DNA from: Pseudomonas sp.
Lineage (GTDB): Bacteria > Pseudomonadota > Gammaproteobacteria > Pseudomonadales > Pseudomonadaceae
Length of the DNA: 5,176 nucleotides
Direction: 5' to 3'
Assembly (NCBI GenBank): GCA_026398835.1
Contig: JAPLSD010000542.1
Span: forward strand, 1-5,176
Positions 1 to 5,176 of this stretch are shown piece after piece. Below the pieces are notes generated by a model. The model was not told the DNA's origin and searched no databases. It was given only the letters and a program-made list of their open reading frames with translations. Within the stretch, counting starts at the first letter, position 1, and every line of letters begins with the position of its first letter. Made by a program: the position numbers and the translations under genes.

Positions 1-125
1 GCGCATTTACCGCATTGGCTGGCAACGCCGGTGGCTTGGCGCACCTCACGGTAGCTGCAGCAACCTTCAAAGATCGCATCGCGGATTTGCCCGTCAGTGA
101 CGCCAGTGCAGAGGCAGACATACAT
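1..125 (-). CDS. bfd: Bacterioferritin-associated ferredoxin Bfd (partial, 5' end only)
   Basis: Small [2Fe-2S] ferredoxin that docks on bacterioferritin and passes electrons to its haem, so that stored ferric iron is reduced and released to the cytosol. Read on the minus strand from ATG at 125, 41 complete codons are visible before the window edge. The N-terminus MYVCLCTGVTDGQIRDAI and the later stretch GCCSYREVRQATG are characteristic of the family. All four expected cluster ligands are present: C4 and C6, then C38 and C41 in SQCGKC. The missing part would be about 30 residues (the family is roughly 60-75 aa). An ATG at 121 exists but is out of frame, so 125 is the start. The Shine-Dalgarno match upstream is weak. 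The promoter carries a Fur box, consistent with expression under iron limitation. The bacterioferritin gene would be expected further left, outside the window. Confidence 0.95.
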   Translation of the reverse strand, partial: MYVCLCTGVTDGQIRDAIFEGCCSYREVRQATGVASQCGKC

Positions 126-164
126 AAGTGAGAACCGTCGCTGGTTGTGGCTCAATTGCGATGG

Positions 165-193
165 ATCTTAATGTTAACGAGAATGATTGTCAA
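165..193 (-). promoter_or_regulatory. bfd sigma-70 promoter
   Basis: On the minus strand a perfect -35 hexamer TTGACA (193-188) is followed, after exactly 17 bases, by the -10 hexamer TAAGAT (170-165, four of six matches to TATAAT). Transcription would begin near 158, leaving a leader of about 33 bases before the bfd ATG. The -35 and most of the spacer lie under the Fur box, the usual arrangement for an iron-repressed promoter. Confidence 0.75.
178..192. promoter_or_regulatory. Fur box over the bfd promoter
   Basis: The bases CGAGAATGATTGTCA match the 7-1-7 Fur consensus TGATAATnATTATCA at 11 of 14 defined positions, with the core GAATGATT intact. The site covers the -35 hexamer and spacer of the bfd promoter, so iron-loaded Fur would block polymerase. 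Iron-dependent repression of bfd is established in P. aeruginosa. The box is more than 100 bp upstream of the proposed tsaA promoter and is unlikely to act on it directly. Confidence 0.75.
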
Positions 194-246
194 AGTGCTT
201 TCTGAAAGCTTTGCATCAGAGAGGCATGTGACTGACGAACGGTTTC

Positions 247-268
247 TCCTTCACGTGATCCGTGAGGA
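247..268. repeat. Small inverted repeat in the bfd-tsaA gap
   Basis: Arms TCC-T-TCACG (247-255) and CGTGAGGA (261-268) pair over eight bases with one bulged T around the 5-base loop TGATC. No T-run follows on either strand, so it is not an intrinsic terminator. It lies upstream of the proposed tsaA promoter and could be an operator half-site pair or chance. No known regulator motif was recognised in it. Confidence 0.3.
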
Positions 269-301
269 AAATGAAATGTGATCTTTTTTCCGACCTCTCT
301 A

Positions 302-329
302 AGGACAGGTCAAAAACGCGGTGTATGAT
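302..329 (+). promoter_or_regulatory. Probable tsaA promoter
   Basis: AGGACA (302-307, four of six matches to TTGACA) is followed after 16 bases by TATGAT (324-329, five of six matches to TATAAT). Transcription would start near 336 and give a leader of about 95 bases. An inverted pair AAGGAC (301-306) / GTCCTT (335-340) flanks the promoter and might be an operator, but no regulator is recognised. The -10 is good and the -35 mediocre. Confidence 0.45.
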
Positions 330-347
330 GGTCGGTCCTTGCGAAGT

Positions 348-405
348 GGGTTCGTGTCACAGGGCTGTCGCCTGAGGGTGGCAGGCTGGCGCGAACCCTG
401 TTTTT
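348..405 (+). promoter_or_regulatory. Structured tsaA leader, terminator-like hairpin
   Basis: GGGTTCG (348-354) pairs perfectly with CGAACCC (392-398). The 37-base interior contains a second stem GCCTG (370-374) / CAGGC (382-386) with a 7-base loop. After the outer stem comes TG and then five T residues (401-405). This is the shape of an intrinsic terminator, sited between the proposed transcription start and the ribosome binding site of tsaA. It could attenuate transcription, stabilise the mRNA 5' end, or be the 3' end of a short independent RNA of about 70 bases. No Rfam family was recognised. Confidence 0.4.
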
Positions 406-419
406 CACGTTATTACACC

Positions 420-424
420 AGGAG
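420..424 (+). promoter_or_regulatory. tsaA ribosome binding site
   Basis: AGGAG lies seven bases upstream of the ATG at 432. It decides the start. The same frame is open back to a GTG at 321, but that extension overlaps the promoter and leader and encodes 37 residues with no peroxiredoxin character. Confidence 0.85.
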
Positions 425-431
425 ATATCCA

Positions 432-1034
432 ATGAGCGTACTCGTAGGCAAACAAGCCCCTGACTTCACCGTACCGGCCGTACTCGGCAATGGCGAGATC
501 GTAGACAGCTTCACCCTGTCCTCGGCCATCAAAGGCAAATACGGCCTGGTGTTCTTCTACCCACTGGACTTCACCTTCGTTTGCCCGTCCGAGCTGATCG
601 CTCTGGACCACCGCATGGCTGATTTCAAGGCTCGCAACGTTGAAGTGATCGCTGTGTCGATCGACTCGCACTTCACTCACAACGCATGGCGCAACACCCC
701 AATCAATGCCGGCGGCATCGGTCAGGTTCAATACACCATGGCTGCTGACATCACCCACGAAATCTGCAAGGCCTACGACGTTGAGTCCGAAGGCGGCGTG
801 GCTTTCCGTGGCGCATTCCTGATCGACGACAAAGGCGTAGTCCGTTCGCAAATCGTCAACGACCTGCCTCTGGGCCGTAACATGGAAGAGCTGCTGCGTC
901 TGGTCGATGCCCTGCAATTCCACGAAGAACACGGCGAAGTTTGCCCTGCCAACTGGAAAAAAGGCGACAAAGGTATGACTGCTTCGCCAGAAGGCGTTGC
1001 TGCTTACCTGACCGAGAACGCCGGCAAGCTGTAA
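432..1034 (+). CDS. tsaA: Typical 2-Cys peroxiredoxin (AhpC/TSA family)
   Basis: A 200-residue cytosolic thiol peroxidase that reduces hydrogen peroxide, alkyl hydroperoxides and probably peroxynitrite, then is recycled by a thioredoxin-type or AhpF-type donor. The Prx1/AhpC signature is clear. The active-site motif YPLDFTFVCP places P44, T48 and peroxidatic C51 in the PxxxTxxC pattern. R126 is the conserved active-site arginine. The resolving cysteine is C171 in GEVCPANW near the C-terminus, so the enzyme should be an obligate dimer (decamer-forming family) with intersubunit disulfides. GGIG (94-97) resembles the GGLG motif of sensitive Prx1 enzymes, but the C-terminal YF motif is absent, which suggests resistance to overoxidation. 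C112 is an additional cysteine. The gene stands alone, divergent from bfd and ending at a strong terminator. The product is certain. The symbol follows my memory of the P. aeruginosa orthologue at the same place; ahpC is used elsewhere. Confidence 0.95.
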   Translation: MSVLVGKQAPDFTVPAVLGNGEIVDSFTLSSAIKGKYGLVFFYPLDFTFVCPSELIALDHRMADFKARNVEVIAVSIDSHFTHNAWRNTPINAGGIGQVQYTMAADITHEICKAYDVESEGGVAFRGAFLIDDKGVVRSQIVNDLPLGRNMEELLRLVDALQFHEEHGEVCPANWKKGDKGMTASPEGVAAYLTENAGKL

Positions 1035-1050
1035 GCTGCGCGTCAGGCAT

Positions 1051-1080
1051 AAAAAACCCGGCTGAGAGGCCGGGTTTTTT
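1051..1080. terminator. Bidirectional intrinsic terminator between tsaA and rnt
   Basis: A6 (1051-1056), CCCGGC, the loop region TGAGAG, GCCGGG, then T6 (1075-1080) form a perfect 12-bp stem. A closing T-G wobble would leave a GAGA tetraloop of the GNRA class. With A6 on one side and T6 on the other, it terminates transcripts from both strands. It sits 16 bases after the tsaA stop and 29 bases after the rnt stop, serving both convergent units. Confidence 0.95.
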
Positions 1081-1109
1081 AATGGGCGCGATTTGTTCAG
1101 GCGACTCGA

Positions 1110-1787
1110 TCAGTCGTTGAAGTCTTCCCAGCCGCCCATTTGTTTCCAGCGGTTGACGATGCCGCAGAACAACTCGGCAGTCTTTTCGGTGTCGTAGCGC
1201 GCCGAGTGGGCCTCGCGACCGTCGAAGTCGATATCGGCAGTCTGGCAGGCCTTCGCCAGCACGGTTTGACCGTAAGCCAGGCCAGCCAATGTTGCGGTGT
1301 CGAAGCTGGAGAACGGGTGAAACGGGTTGCGTTTCATGTCCAGGCGCGCGACAGCGGCGTTGAGGAAGCCCAGGTCGAAACTGCTGTTATGCCCCACCAG
1401 AATTGCGCGTTTGCAGCCGTTGGCCTTCAGGGCCTTGCGTACACCGCGGAAGATATCGGTCAGGGCCGTCTCTTCGCTGACCGCCATGCGCAGCGGATGA
1501 TCGAGCTTGATCCCGGTGAACTCCAGGGCCGCCGCTTCGATGTTCGCGCCTTCGAAAGGCTCGACCCTGAAGAAATAGGTGTGTTCGGGGAACACGAAGC
1601 CTTTTTCATCCATACCGATGGTGACCGCCGCAATTTCCAGCAAGGCATCGGTGGCACAGTTGAAACCACCGGTCTCAACGTCGACGACTACCGGCAGGTA
1701 ACCACGAAACCGGGCTGCCATCGGGTGGCGAGAGCCGCCACCACCGTTATGGCCGTCTTGTTCGTCGTCGAAATGGTCTTCACTCAC
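1110..1787 (-). CDS. rnt: Ribonuclease T (DEDDh 3'-5' exoribonuclease)
   Basis: RNase T trims 3' ends of tRNA, 5S and 23S rRNA and other stable RNAs and turns over the tRNA CCA end. It works as a homodimer in the cytosol. The 225-residue product carries the complete DEDDh exonuclease set: D36 and E38 in the Exo I motif [10 protein letters not shown]138 in the Exo II motif GHNSSFD, and H194 with D199 in the Exo III motif HSARYD. It is about ten residues longer than the E. coli enzyme, through a glycine-rich acidic N-terminal tail (residues 1-22) that Pseudomonas orthologues share. The start is GTG at 1787, supported by GGAG at 1799-1796 and by N-terminal similarity to other pseudomonads. The GTG overlaps the pyrC stop as GTGA, so translation is probably coupled to pyrC and both are read from one transcript. 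Confidence 0.95.
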   Translation of the reverse strand: MSEDHFDDEQDGHNGGGGSRHPMAARFRGYLPVVVDVETGGFNCATDALLEIAAVTIGMDEKGFVFPEHTYFFRVEPFEGANIEAAALEFTGIKLDHPLRMAVSEETALTDIFRGVRKALKANGCKRAILVGHNSSFDLGFLNAAVARLDMKRNPFHPFSSFDTATLAGLAYGQTVLAKACQTADIDFDGREAHSARYDTEKTAELFCGIVNRWKQMGGWEDFND

Positions 1788-2830
1788 AAGTGTTTCTCCA
1801 GCAGACGCCAGCGCAGTTTTTCACCAGCGCGCAGCGGGATTACAGACAGCTCGCCGAAGGGCAGGCTGGTCGGGGCGGTCCATTCTTCGCGAACCAGGGT
1901 GATGCGATCGGTGTTTACCGGCAGACCATAGAAGCGCGGGCCATGCAAACTGGCGAAGCCTTCGAGCTTGTCCAGCGCATTACGCTGTTCGAAGGCCTCG
2001 GCATACATCTCGATCGCAGCATAAGCGGTGTAGCAACCGGCACAACCACACGCGGCTTCTTTGGCGTGTTGGGCGTGCGGGGCCGAATCGGTGCCGAGGA
2101 AAAACTTCTCGCTGCCACTGGTGGCGGCGTCGAGCAGTGCTTCCTGGTGGACATTGCGTTTGAGGATCGGCAAGCAATAGAAGTGCGGGCGAATCCCGCC
2201 AACCAGCATGTGGTTACGGTTGTACAGCAGGTGATGAGCGGTAATGGTTGCGCCAACATTGGCCGAGGCCTCGTTGACGAACTGCACGGCTTCTCGGGTG
2301 GTGATGTGTTCGAACACCACTTTTAGTGTCGGGAAGCGCTCCACGACCCGACGCATGTGTTCGTCGATGAACAGCTTTTCACGGTCGAAGACATCGACGT
2401 CGCCGCGAGTGACTTCACCGTGAATCAGCAAGGGCAGCCCGACTTCGGCCATGGCCTCAAGTGCGGGAAAGATCTTGTCGATGCTGGTAACGCCAGAGTC
2501 CGAGTTGGTGGTCGCGCCAGCCGGATAGAGCTTGGCAGCGTGCACAAAACCACTGGCCTTGGCCTCGCGAATCTCGGCAGGCTGAGTGCGATCAGTCAGG
2601 TAGAGCACCATCAGTGGTTCGAAACGGCTGCCGGCCGGGCGCGCAGCGAGAATACGCTGGCGATAGGCATCGGCTTCGGCGGCGTTACGCACCGGTGGTA
2701 CCAGGTTGGGCATGATGATGGCGCGGCCAAAGGTGCGCGCAACATCCGCGACAGTATTGGGCAGCACAGCACCATCGCGAAGATGTATATGCCAGTCGTC
2801 GGGACGCAGCAGGGTCAGGCGGTCGGACAT
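1784..2830 (-). CDS. pyrC: Dihydroorotase, class II (homodimeric, E. coli PyrC type)
   Basis: Catalyses reversible cyclisation of N-carbamoyl-aspartate to dihydroorotate, the third step of de novo pyrimidine synthesis. The product has 348 residues, the same length as E. coli PyrC. The binuclear zinc site is complete: H14 and H16 in [10 protein letters not shown]100 (the lysine carboxylated in the family) in [13 protein letters not shown]137 in IHGEV, H175 in FEHIT and D248 in GTDSAPH. The cysteine-containing segment [14 protein letters not shown] (259-272) after the aspartate motif is also typical. ATG at 2830 was chosen because it gives the family N-terminus [14 protein letters not shown] and has a modest TGGA ribosome site 7 bases upstream. 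The frame is open to 2890, but the extra 20 residues look non-coding. The gene is the first of a two-gene operon with rnt (4-base overlap) and is divergent from motY. No convincing pyrC promoter or attenuator was found in the 172-bp gap. Confidence 0.96.
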   Translation of the reverse strand: MSDRLTLLRPDDWHIHLRDGAVLPNTVADVARTFGRAIIMPNLVPPVRNAAEADAYRQRILAARPAGSRFEPLMVLYLTDRTQPAEIREAKASGFVHAAKLYPAGATTNSDSGVTSIDKIFPALEAMAEVGLPLLIHGEVTRGDVDVFDREKLFIDEHMRRVVERFPTLKVVFEHITTREAVQFVNEASANVGATITAHHLLYNRNHMLVGGIRPHFYCLPILKRNVHQEALLDAATSGSEKFFLGTDSAPHAQHAKEAACGCAGCYTAYAAIEMYAEAFEQRNALDKLEGFASLHGPRFYGLPVNTDRITLVREEWTAPTSLPFGELSVIPLRAGEKLRWRLLEKHL

Positions 2831-2896
2831 TGGGGATTCCAGGCGGGTCAAACTGAGGGGAATGCTACCGGAAAAGACTCTCTCAGGCACTCGCTA

Positions 2897-2923
2897 TCAA
2901 GTTTTGCAGCAAGCTTCCGATAT
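2897..2923 (+). promoter_or_regulatory. Sigma-28 (FliA) flagellar promoter of motY
   Basis: TCAAGTTT (2897-2904) matches the sigma-28 -35 element TAAAGTTT at seven of eight positions. After exactly 11 bases, TCCGATAT (2916-2923) matches the -10 element GCCGATAA at six of eight, with the CCGATA core intact. Spacing is canonical. Transcription would begin around 2930-2935, leaving a leader of about 70 bases before motY. The product, a flagellar motor protein, fits this class of promoter. Confidence 0.7.
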
Positions 2924-2992
2924 CCCATAGGTGTGCTGTAAACAAGTGATATGCCGTAAACGTGTGTGTCGGTCTTTTGTATAGAAGCCAGT

Positions 2993-2996
2993 GGAG
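2993..2996 (+). promoter_or_regulatory. motY ribosome binding site
   Basis: GGAG six bases upstream of GTG at 3003 decides the motY start. The upstream in-frame GTG at 2991 overlaps this element and has no Shine-Dalgarno of its own. Confidence 0.8.
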
Positions 2997-3002
2997 CCTC
3001 CC

Positions 3003-3914
3003 GTGCGCCAGCGTTATTTAGCCTTGCTCAGTGTGTTTGCCAGCCTGCCCGCGATGGCTCTGACTTTCCAGACGCGTCTGGAGAGCATCGAGTGGACGGT
3101 CGAAGGCGACAAATTCGAGTGCCGTTTGAGCCAACCCATTACCGATTTTGGCTCGGGTGAGTTCGTTCGGCGTGCGGGCGAGCAGGCGACGTTCCGCCTC
3201 AAAGCCTACAACTCAGCACTTAGTAGTGGCGGTTCGGCGACTTTGTTGGCGGCCGCTGCGCCTTGGCAGCCGGGGCGCGGTGACATCAATCTGGGTTCGG
3301 TAAGAGCCGGCAGCGGTGATGTGTTGTTCAACAGTTCCCAGGCACAGGCCGGCCGACTGTTTAATGGCCTGCTGGACGGTCGCAGCCCGGTGGTTCGCCA
3401 TTACTCTCGTGATGGGGGTGTTTCTGAAGTCCGTTTGCTTGCGGTCAAGTTCAGTAAGGCCTACAGCGACTATCAGGCGTGCACGGCGAAGCTGTTGCCA
3501 ATGAACTTCGAACAAGTGAAGCAGGCTGAGGTCGGCTTTCCAGGTGGCGGTATCGACCTGGATACGCAGGCCAAGGCCAAGCTGCAAGTCATGCTGGCGT
3601 TCCTCAAAGCGGATCCGACCGTCAATCACATCGAGCTCGACGGTCACTCGGATAACAGCGGTAATCGTCTGACCAATCGCGATCTGTCGCGACGCAGAGC
3701 GCTTGCGGTGCTGGACTTCTTCAAGGCCAACGGCATCCAGGAGTCGCAAATCACTATGCGTTTCCACGGTGAGCGCTACCCTTTGGCTCCCAACACCAAT
3801 GCCTCCAATCGGGCCAGGAATCGCCGGGTCAATGTTCAGCTTGAGCGTGTTGCACCCAGCGAAAAACCCGCCCCACAGATCAGTTCCGCAAGCAACGCCG
3901 GGGCAACTTCCTGA
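3003..3914 (+). CDS. motY: Sodium/proton flagellar motor accessory protein MotY (OmpA-like)
   Basis: Periplasmic basal-body-associated protein that anchors the flagellar stator, needed for motor torque in Pseudomonas and Vibrio. The 303-residue product starts at GTG 3003 with a signal peptide (MRQRYLALLSVFASLPAMA, probable cleavage after A19). An N-terminal beta-rich MotY domain (about 20-165) follows, with C40 and C160 placed like the disulfide pair of Vibrio MotY. Then comes an OmpA-C/MotB-type peptidoglycan-binding domain (about 175-283). In it HIELDGHSDNSGNR, LSRRRA and NRARNRRV are diagnostic, and D217 and R232 correspond to the OmpA residues that grip diaminopimelate. A Ser/Pro/Ala-rich tail of about 20 residues ends the protein. 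The gene lies between metabolic genes, away from any flagellar cluster, and has its own sigma-28 promoter. A generic OmpA-family protein is the only alternative; the N-terminal half and the synteny favour MotY. Confidence 0.9.
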   Translation: MRQRYLALLSVFASLPAMALTFQTRLESIEWTVEGDKFECRLSQPITDFGSGEFVRRAGEQATFRLKAYNSALSSGGSATLLAAAAPWQPGRGDINLGSVRAGSGDVLFNSSQAQAGRLFNGLLDGRSPVVRHYSRDGGVSEVRLLAVKFSKAYSDYQACTAKLLPMNFEQVKQAEVGFPGGGIDLDTQAKAKLQVMLAFLKADPTVNHIELDGHSDNSGNRLTNRDLSRRRALAVLDFFKANGIQESQITMRFHGERYPLAPNTNASNRARNRRVNVQLERVAPSEKPAPQISSASNAGATS

Positions 3915-3947
3915 AACGGCTGTAGTCGTCGCGCGTTCGACATAATC

Positions 3948-3984
3948 TGTCGCTTCGTCGTCATAAGCTGTCGCGCCTCTGTAA
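3948..3984 (+). promoter_or_regulatory. Tandem ArgR half-sites upstream of argG
   Basis: The half-site reported for the AraC-family arginine regulator ArgR of P. aeruginosa is TGTCGC-N8-AA. The proximal copy at 3969-3984 matches completely (TGTCGC, eight bases, AA). The distal copy at 3948-3963 has the full TGTCGC with CA in place of AA. The copies are in direct orientation and 21 bp apart, two helical turns, as expected for AraC-type dimers. They lie within a 17-base imperfect direct repeat (3937-3953 and 3958-3974, 15 of 17 identical). A weaker CGTCGC at 3927-3932 sits a further 21 bp upstream. The proximal site touches the proposed argG -35, which suggests repression by arginine. Confidence 0.75.
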
Positions 3985-4008
3985 ATTATCCCGTTTGAAC
4001 GGTAGACT
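3980..4008 (+). promoter_or_regulatory. Candidate argG promoter
   Basis: TGTAAA (3980-3985) and TAGACT (4003-4008) are separated by 17 bases. They match the sigma-70 hexamers at three and four of six positions, so this is a weak promoter by sequence. Its position, with the -35 under the proximal ArgR half-site and about 30 bases of leader before the argG start, is its main support. An alternative -10 is TAAATT at 3982-3987, without a -35. Confidence 0.35.
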
Positions 4009-4043
4009 TGAAGGCTTTCCGTACAACCCGGTGGAGTGATGGC

Positions 4044-5176
4044 ATGGCGGACGTAAACAAGGTCGTTCTGGCGTATTCCGGCGGCCTGGACACTTCGGTG
4101 ATCCTCAAGTGGCTGCAGGATACTTATAACTGTGAAGTGGTGACGTTCACCGCTGACCTGGGTCAGGGCGAAGAGGTCGAACCTGCACGCGCCAAGGCAC
4201 AAGCCATGGGCGTAAAAGAGATCTACATCGACGATCTGCGCGAAGAGTTCGTACGCGATTTCGTGTTTCCGATGTTCCGCGCCAACACCGTTTACGAAGG
4301 CGAGTACCTGCTGGGTACCTCCATCGCTCGTCCGTTGATCGCCAAGCGTTTGATCGAAATCGCCAACGAAACCGGTGCCGACGCCATTTCCCATGGTGCA
4401 ACCGGTAAAGGCAATGATCAGGTCCGTTTTGAACTGGGCGCCTATGCGTTGAAGCCTGGGGTCAAGGTGATTGCTCCTTGGCGTGAATGGGATCTGCTCT
4501 CCCGTGAAAAGCTGATGGATTACGCTGACAAGCACAACATCCCTATTGAGCGCCACGGCAAGAAAAAATCCCCGTACTCGATGGATGCCAACCTGCTACA
4601 CATCTCCTATGAAGGCGGCGTGCTGGAAGACACCTGGACCGAGCACGAAGAAGACATGTGGCGTTGGACCAAGTCCCCGGAAGATGCTCCGAACGTCGCA
4701 ACCTATCTTGAGCTGACCTATCGCAATGGCGATATCGTTGCTCTGGACGGCGTTGAGATGACGCCTGCGACCGTTCTGGCAACGCTGAACCGTATCGGTG
4801 GCGAAAACGGTATTGGCCGTCTGGATATCGTCGAGAACCGTTATGTCGGTATGAAGTCCCGCGGTTGCTACGAGACGCCGGGCGGCACCATCATGCTGCG
4901 TGCCCACCGCGCAATCGAGTCGATTACCCTGGATCGCGAAGTGGCTCACCTCAAAGACGAGTTGATGCCTAAATACGCCAGCCTGATCTATACCGGTTAC
5001 TGGTGGAGCCCTGAGCGTCTGATGCTGCAACAGATGATCGATGCGTCTCAGGCACACGTGAATGGCGTGGTTCGTCTGAAACTGTACAAGGGCAACGTCA
5101 TTGTCACTGGCCGTAAGTCCGATGAGTCGTTGTTCGATGCAAACATTGCGACTTTTGAAGAAGATGGCGGCGCTTA
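4044..5176 (+). CDS. argG: Argininosuccinate synthase (3' end beyond the window)
   Basis: Joins citrulline and aspartate with ATP to form argininosuccinate, the penultimate step of arginine synthesis; a cytosolic homotetramer. There are 377 complete codons, with no stop before the window edge. The family is about 400-405 residues, so roughly 25-30 C-terminal residues are missing. The N-terminal ATP pyrophosphatase loop is AYSGGLDTS (S12-S18). GTSIARP (91-97) and [13 protein letters not shown] (118-130) form the nucleotide and substrate site typical of the family. ATG at 4044 has GGTGGAG (4030-4036) seven bases upstream and gives the usual N-terminus [14 protein letters not shown]. An ATG at 4039 is out of frame. 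It follows motY by 129 bp on the same strand, with its own ArgR-type operator and no recognisable terminator between the two, so some read-through from motY is possible. Confidence 0.97.
   Translation, partial: MADVNKVVLAYSGGLDTSVILKWLQDTYNCEVVTFTADLGQGEEVEPARAKAQAMGVKEIYIDDLREEFVRDFVFPMFRANTVYEGEYLLGTSIARPLIAKRLIEIANETGADAISHGATGKGNDQVRFELGAYALKPGVKVIAPWREWDLLSREKLMDYADKHNIPIERHGKKKSPYSMDANLLHISYEGGVLEDTWTEHEEDMWRWTKSPEDAPNVATYLELTYRNGDIVALDGVEMTPATVLATLNRIGGENGIGRLDIVENRYVGMKSRGCYETPGGTIMLRAHRAIESITLDREVAHLKDELMPKYASLIYTGYWWSPERLMLQQMIDASQAHVNGVVRLKLYKGNVIVTGRKSDESLFDANIATFEEDGGA

Noticed and set aside
247..268. The 247-268 hairpin as an intrinsic terminator
   Set aside because: No T-run follows on either strand, and no gene ends there; kept only as an inverted repeat.
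321..431. N-terminal extension of the peroxiredoxin from GTG at 321
   Set aside because: It overlaps the proposed -10 and the leader hairpin, has no ribosome site, and encodes residues unlike any peroxiredoxin N-terminus. ATG 432 with AGGAG gives the normal 200-residue protein.
2831..2890. N-terminal extension of PyrC from 2890
   Set aside because: Start at 2830 gives the exact family length (348 aa) and N-terminus. The added 20 residues are not dihydroorotase-like.
2872..2900. A pyrC promoter on the minus strand, TTGATA (2900-2895) with TCTTTT (2877-2872)
   Set aside because: Spacing is 17 bases, but the -10 matches only three of six positions. Too weak to annotate, although it would overlap the motY sigma-28 element.
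1140..2941. Three plus-strand open frames (1140-1931, 1790-2326, 2357-2941) opposite rnt and pyrC
   Set aside because: They are mirror frames of the RNase T and dihydroorotase genes, whose catalytic residues are intact on the minus strand. None has a family resemblance.
2938..2961. Direct repeat GTAAAC at 2938-2943 and 2956-2961, and GCCGTAAA at 2953-2960 as a second sigma-28 -10
   Set aside because: The six-base repeat is short enough for chance. The alternative -10 has only 10 bases to the nearest TAAA, not the 15 required.
3213..4556. A 447-codon open frame on the minus strand spanning motY, the gap and argG
   Set aside because: It lies antisense to two well-supported genes, crosses an intergenic control region, and its translation has no recognisable domain. 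Stop-poor antisense frames are common opposite GC-rich Pseudomonas genes.
1..5176. A novel defence, mobile or biosynthetic system
   Set aside because: Every gene in the window belongs to a well-known core family in a conserved Pseudomonas order. There are no integrases, transposases, repeats of the CRISPR type, toxin-antitoxin pairs or shifts in codon use.

Overview
The window is a conserved chromosomal housekeeping segment of a fluorescent-type Pseudomonas. Protein sequences, codon use and gene order all point this way. From memory, the order bfd / thiol peroxidase / rnt / pyrC / motY / argG matches the P. aeruginosa PA3530-PA3525 neighbourhood. No mobile element, CRISPR array, phage gene or rRNA/tRNA gene is visible. 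I see no sign of horizontal transfer and no candidate for an undescribed multi-gene system. The interesting content lies in the control sequences between the genes.

Layout. The first 125 bases are the 5' end of bfd on the minus strand, running off the left edge. Bases 126-431 (306 bp) carry no gene. They hold a Fur-controlled bfd promoter (165-193), a small hairpin (247-268), a probable promoter for the next gene (302-329) and a structured leader with a terminator-like shape (348-405). A typical 2-Cys peroxiredoxin (tsaA) occupies 432-1034 on the plus strand. It ends at a strong bidirectional terminator (1051-1080) shared with the convergent pyrC-rnt operon (minus strand, 2830 down to 1110), in which the pyrC stop and the rnt GTG start overlap by four bases. 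The pyrC-motY divergent gap (2831-3002) holds a good sigma-28 (FliA) promoter reading into motY. motY (3003-3914, plus) encodes a flagellar-motor OmpA-like protein. The gap at 3915-4043 holds tandem ArgR-type half-sites and a weak promoter for argG, which starts at 4044 and runs off the right edge.

The genes serve separate jobs: iron mobilisation from bacterioferritin (bfd), peroxide removal (tsaA), RNA 3'-end maturation (rnt), pyrimidine synthesis (pyrC), flagellar rotation (motY) and arginine synthesis (argG). Each promoter region carries the signal expected for its gene: Fur for bfd, sigma-28 for motY and ArgR for argG. The neighbourhood is best read as independently regulated core genes and not as one pathway.
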